Shown here: in pieces, positions 61,390 through 64,000 of the stretch
How the letters are laid out: the number at the start of each line of letters is the position of its first letter
How positions within the stretch are numbered: position 1 is the first letter of the stretch
Assembly: GCF_007754425.1 (NCBI RefSeq)
Contig: NZ_CP037452.1
Span: forward strand, 2,827,164-2,891,163
Origin: Gimesia fumaroli
Lineage (GTDB): Bacteria > Planctomycetota > Planctomycetia > Planctomycetales > Planctomycetaceae
DNA length: 64,000 nucleotides
Reading direction: 5' to 3'
Program-made: the position numbers and the translations under genes
The notes under the pieces: generated by a model
The model's database searches: none
What the model was told of the DNA's origin: nothing
What the model saw: only the letters and a program-made list of their open reading frames with translations

Positions 61390-64000
61390 ATGGCAGGAAA
61401 ACTAACGGCCGAGGGTTTTTTAAACCTGGTTAAACAAAGCGGTTTGGTTTCGGTCGATCAGCTGAAAAAACTCCTCTCCGAATATCAGGAACAAGGGATC
61501 AAGCTGGGAGATCGCGAGCCGGCTGAGATCGCTGATGAACTGATTCAGCGTACTCTTCTGACGCGCTGGCAGGCGAATAAGCTGCTGCAAGGCAAGCACA
61601 AAGGTTTTTTCCTGGGGAAATACCGTTTGCTGGATCTGGTCGGCAAAGGGGGCATGAGCTCGGTCTATCTGGCGGAACATGTTCTGATGCGTCGCCGCTG
61701 TGCGATCAAAGTGCTGCCATCCAAACGCGTGAACGACGCCTCTTATCTGGCGCGGTTTCATCGCGAAGCGCAGGCGGTGGCCTCGCTGGATCATCCGAAT
61801 ATCGTGCGTGCTTACGATGTCGACCATGAAATGGAAAATGACGCCGAGATTCATTTCCTGGTCATGGAATATGTAGACGGACAGGATTTGCAGGAGATTG
61901 TCTCAAAGAACGGCGCGCTCGAGTTTCGTGATGCCGTCAATTATATTAGACAGGCAGCGCGCGGATTAGCCCACGCACATGAAGCCGATATGGTGCACCG
62001 CGACGTGAAGCCGGGCAACCTGCTGGTTGATTCCAAAGGTGTCGTCAAGATTCTTGATTTGGGGCTGGCCCGTTTTTTTCACGAAGGCGAAGACAAATCG
62101 CTGACGATTGCCCATGACGAAAAAGTACTGGGAACGGCTGATTACTTGGCGCCCGAGCAGGCGATCGACAGTCACATGGTCGATTCCCGGGCCGATATTT
62201 ACAGCCTGGGATGTACGCTCTACTTTATGTTGACCGGACACCCCCCCTTCACCGAAGGCACGCTCGCGCAGCGGCTGATGGCACATCAAACCAAAGAACC
62301 ACCGCCGATTACCAAAGACCGCCCTGATACTCCAGAGGATCTGGTTCAGATCCTGGAGAAGATGATGGCGAAAGATCGCGATGCACGCTATCAGACGGCC
62401 GAAGAAACTGCCGATGCGCTGTATGAATGGCTGCAGAATAATACCGATGAAGAGTGGCGGCAAAACAATCTGAGTAGTGGCCTGGGGTCTGGTGTTGGTT
62501 TATCGCAGGCGGGATCCGACGCTAAGGATCAACAGAAAAAAAATCCGGAACTGGCTGCCTTTCTCTCCAATCTGAAGGATGAACCAGCGAGCGCCAAGGG
62601 GCCGGGCTCCGGTGAAGTCAAACAGACGCCGAGCCGTCCACAGCAGCCGGCTGCCAAGCCCTCTTCGGATGTCCGTGATTCATCAGTCATCAAAGAGGAT
62701 AAAATCAGTACTGCGTCGACGCGAATTGCCGGAGCAGAAGAGACAAGGCAGAAACTGGAACCGAAACCGTCTGCTCCCCCTGCAAAGCCAGCAGCAAAGC
62801 AGACAGCAAAACCTGTCGCGAAGCCCGTCGCAAAACGAGCTGCAAAGCAGGTTGCCAAGCCGGTGAAACGCCCTGTGAAAAAAGCGGCGCCGGTGGTCGA
62901 AGCCCTGCCTTCCGACTCGGCTGTGATGGAAGCGGAGCCCGATGAAATCGAAGCAGAAGTTGTCGAAGAGGCAGCGCCGGCTGAACTCTCACTGACCAGC
63001 CAGAAATGGTTTCTCCCTGCCGTCGTTGGCGGCGGAGTGGGTTTGCTGCTGATTGCAGGTGTGGTGATGTTCGCGCTGTCCGGGGAAGAGAATGCAAAGC
63101 CACAGGAAGTCAAAGTCGCCCCTCCGAAAGAAAAAGAAACAGAGAAAAAAGCTCCGACTCCAGAGACACTGCCTGAGGAAATTAAAGTAGGTCCGAAAGA
63201 AGATTACAAAACGATTGCCGCGGCTTTGAAAGACATTCAGATCGTCTTCGACAAAACCTTTGGCGTCGACAGCAAAACATATACGATCAAAGTGACCGCA
63301 GGACAGGAACTGAAAGAACGCATTCAGATCGATAATTCGGATCTGAATTACCCTAAAGGAATTACGATTGTCGCTGAAAGTGGAAAACCGGTGATCCTGG
63401 CACCGGATGGGCCAGAAGCGGTGATTCAACTGAAGGGCATCGAAGGGCTGGCCATCGATGGTTTTCTCATTCGAGCGCAAGGGAAGAAGGTCGCGGTTGA
63501 ACTGTCTGAATTTCTGGTTGGTACGAAACTGAAAAACCTGAAAATCAATGATTTTCAGGAAACGGGCATTTTGGCAAGAGGCATTTCCGGATTAGGGAAT
63601 TTGCCATTCCTGCTGGAGAACGTGAGACTCAAAGCGGGAAGTCCTCAGGCGGTCGGACTCGATTTCACCGGTGATACGAATAGTAGTATTGTGATGTCCA
63701 ATGTGCGTTGTCTGAACGCGATGCAGACAGGCCTGCGGTTTTCCTCCAGTGTCAGAGACACTCAGATCAAAGAGTCGATCTTTTCTGAATCGTCGACCGG
63801 CATCCGTTTTGAGTCTCTCGGACAAGACCTGACGAATCTGAAATTGACCAACAACACGTTTTTTATTGTAAAATCGGGAATCGTCTTCTCTGTCATGCCC
63901 GGGCCCGGTAGCGAAACAATTCAGATTTCGCGCAATCTGTTTGCCGCCATTGAAGGTCCTGAAGCGAAAGTCGAGCAGCAGAATGACCCCAAAGTCTGGG
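61390..64000 (+). CDS. Membrane-anchored Ser/Thr protein kinase with beta-helix-like outer part (3' end outside window)
   Basis: At least 870 residues, cut by the window end. A ~70-residue N-terminal helical domain of planctomycete kinases ([20 protein letters not shown]) precedes the kinase domain (about 77-345): [12 protein letters not shown], Lys in CAIKVL, catalytic loop [16 protein letters not shown] (DLG for DFG) and APEQ. A long Lys/Pro/Ala linker (about 460-500) is followed by a membrane helix (about 540-560). The outer part has repeated short beta segments as in right-handed parallel beta-helices. It probably signals from envelope to cytoplasm; its partner could be the PP2C at 14297. 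Confidence 0.9.
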   Translation, partial: MAGKLTAEGFLNLVKQSGLVSVDQLKKLLSEYQEQGIKLGDREPAEIADELIQRTLLTRWQANKLLQGKHKGFFLGKYRLLDLVGKGGMSSVYLAEHVLMRRRCAIKVLPSKRVNDASYLARFHREAQAVASLDHPNIVRAYDVDHEMENDAEIHFLVMEYVDGQDLQEIVSKNGALEFRDAVNYIRQAARGLAHAHEADMVHRDVKPGNLLVDSKGVVKILDLGLARFFHEGEDKSLTIAHDEKVLGTADYLAPEQAIDSHMVDSRADIYSLGCTLYFMLTGHPPFTEGTLAQRLMAHQTKEPPPITKDRPDTPEDLVQILEKMMAKDRDARYQTAEETADALYEWLQNNTDEEWRQNNLSSGLGSGVGLSQAGSDAKDQQKKNPELAAFLSNLKDEPASAKGPGSGEVKQTPSRPQQPAAKPSSDVRDSSVIKEDKISTASTRIAGAEETRQKLEPKPSAPPAKPAAKQTAKPVAKPVAKRAAKQVAKPVKRPVKKAAPVVEALPSDSAVMEAEPDEIEAEVVEEAAPAELSLTSQKWFLPAVVGGGVGLLLIAGVVMFALSGEENAKPQEVKVAPPKEKETEKKAPTPETLPEEIKVGPKEDYKTIAAALKDIQIVFDKTFGVDSKTYTIKVTAGQELKERIQIDNSDLNYPKGITIVAESGKPVILAPDGPEAVIQLKGIEGLAIDGFLIRAQGKKVAVELSEFLVGTKLKNLKINDFQETGILARGISGLGNLPFLLENVRLKAGSPQAVGLDFTGDTNSSIVMSNVRCLNAMQTGLRFSSSVRDTQIKESIFSESSTGIRFESLGQDLTNLKLTNNTFFIVKSGIVFSVMPGPGSETIQISRNLFAAIEGPEAKVEQQNDPKVW

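Overview
The window looks like a chromosomal segment of a planctomycete, probably of the Gimesia/Planctomyces group. The evidence is protein families and idiosyncrasies rather than a database match. It has a DUF1559 pseudopilin-like protein with an H-x-DG end, a cytochrome of the planctomycete PSCyt type, and two Ser/Thr kinases (one with a membrane-anchored beta-helix-like tail). It also has a PP2C phosphatase, abundant GTG/TTG starts and long signal-peptide proteins. No rRNA, tRNA, CRISPR array, insertion sequence or prophage was seen.

Region 1 (1-14.1 kb, + strand) is a compact flagellar cluster: fliI (5' cut by the window), fliJ, a MotE-like gene, fliK, flgD, flgE, flbD, motA, motB, fliL, fliN, fliO, fliP, fliQ, fliR, flhB. 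It ends at a good hairpin terminator. It supplies the export gate, the export ATPase and its chaperone, hook assembly, the stator and one switch protein. fliM and flhA are not in the window. Two oddities stand out. FliN has an N-terminal tail with three or four copies of a short motif resembling the CheY-binding motif of FliM. FliR carries a canonical EF-hand calcium loop in an inserted segment.

Region 2 (14.3-19.9 kb) is signalling and control: a membrane PP2C phosphatase, a histidine kinase, a sigma-54 type response regulator, then (opposite strand) lexA with a candidate operator. Region 3 (20.6-26.7 kb) has a DUF1559 protein with a coupled exported partner, a Tat-type alpha/beta hydrolase and an exported HEAT-like protein. 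Region 4 (26.8-31.6 kb) holds a partial Tad/type IVc pilus outer-membrane module (secretin, lipoprotein, TPR lipoprotein) and a divergent Cys-rich protein.

Region 5 (31.7-43 kb) contains a polytopic membrane protein, a small CsrA-like protein and manA. It continues with a nitrogen-control operon (amtB, two PII genes, glnD), a prepilin peptidase, and flgM followed by a DNA-binding-domain-only Fur and full-length fur. Region 6 (43.3-52 kb) is metabolic: threonine aldolase, larE, a di-haem PSCyt protein with a probably dead peptidase-like domain, thiO, dtd, a small membrane protein and CvpA. A 1-kb gap follows with a gene relic and a 21-bp tandem repeat. Region 7 (52-64 kb) has accA, a Ser/Thr kinase with a Pro/Gln tail, an RND/HlyD-type adaptor, a YiiX-like papain-fold protein, two methyltransferases, a single-domain response regulator, a membrane glutaredoxin-like protein and a second Ser/Thr kinase running off the end.

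The most unusual items are the EF-hand in FliR, the repeated motif in FliN, the truncated Fur duplicate, and a possible overlapping or frameshifted coding tail in the glutaredoxin-like gene. All functional calls come from reading motifs; no alignment or database search was run.
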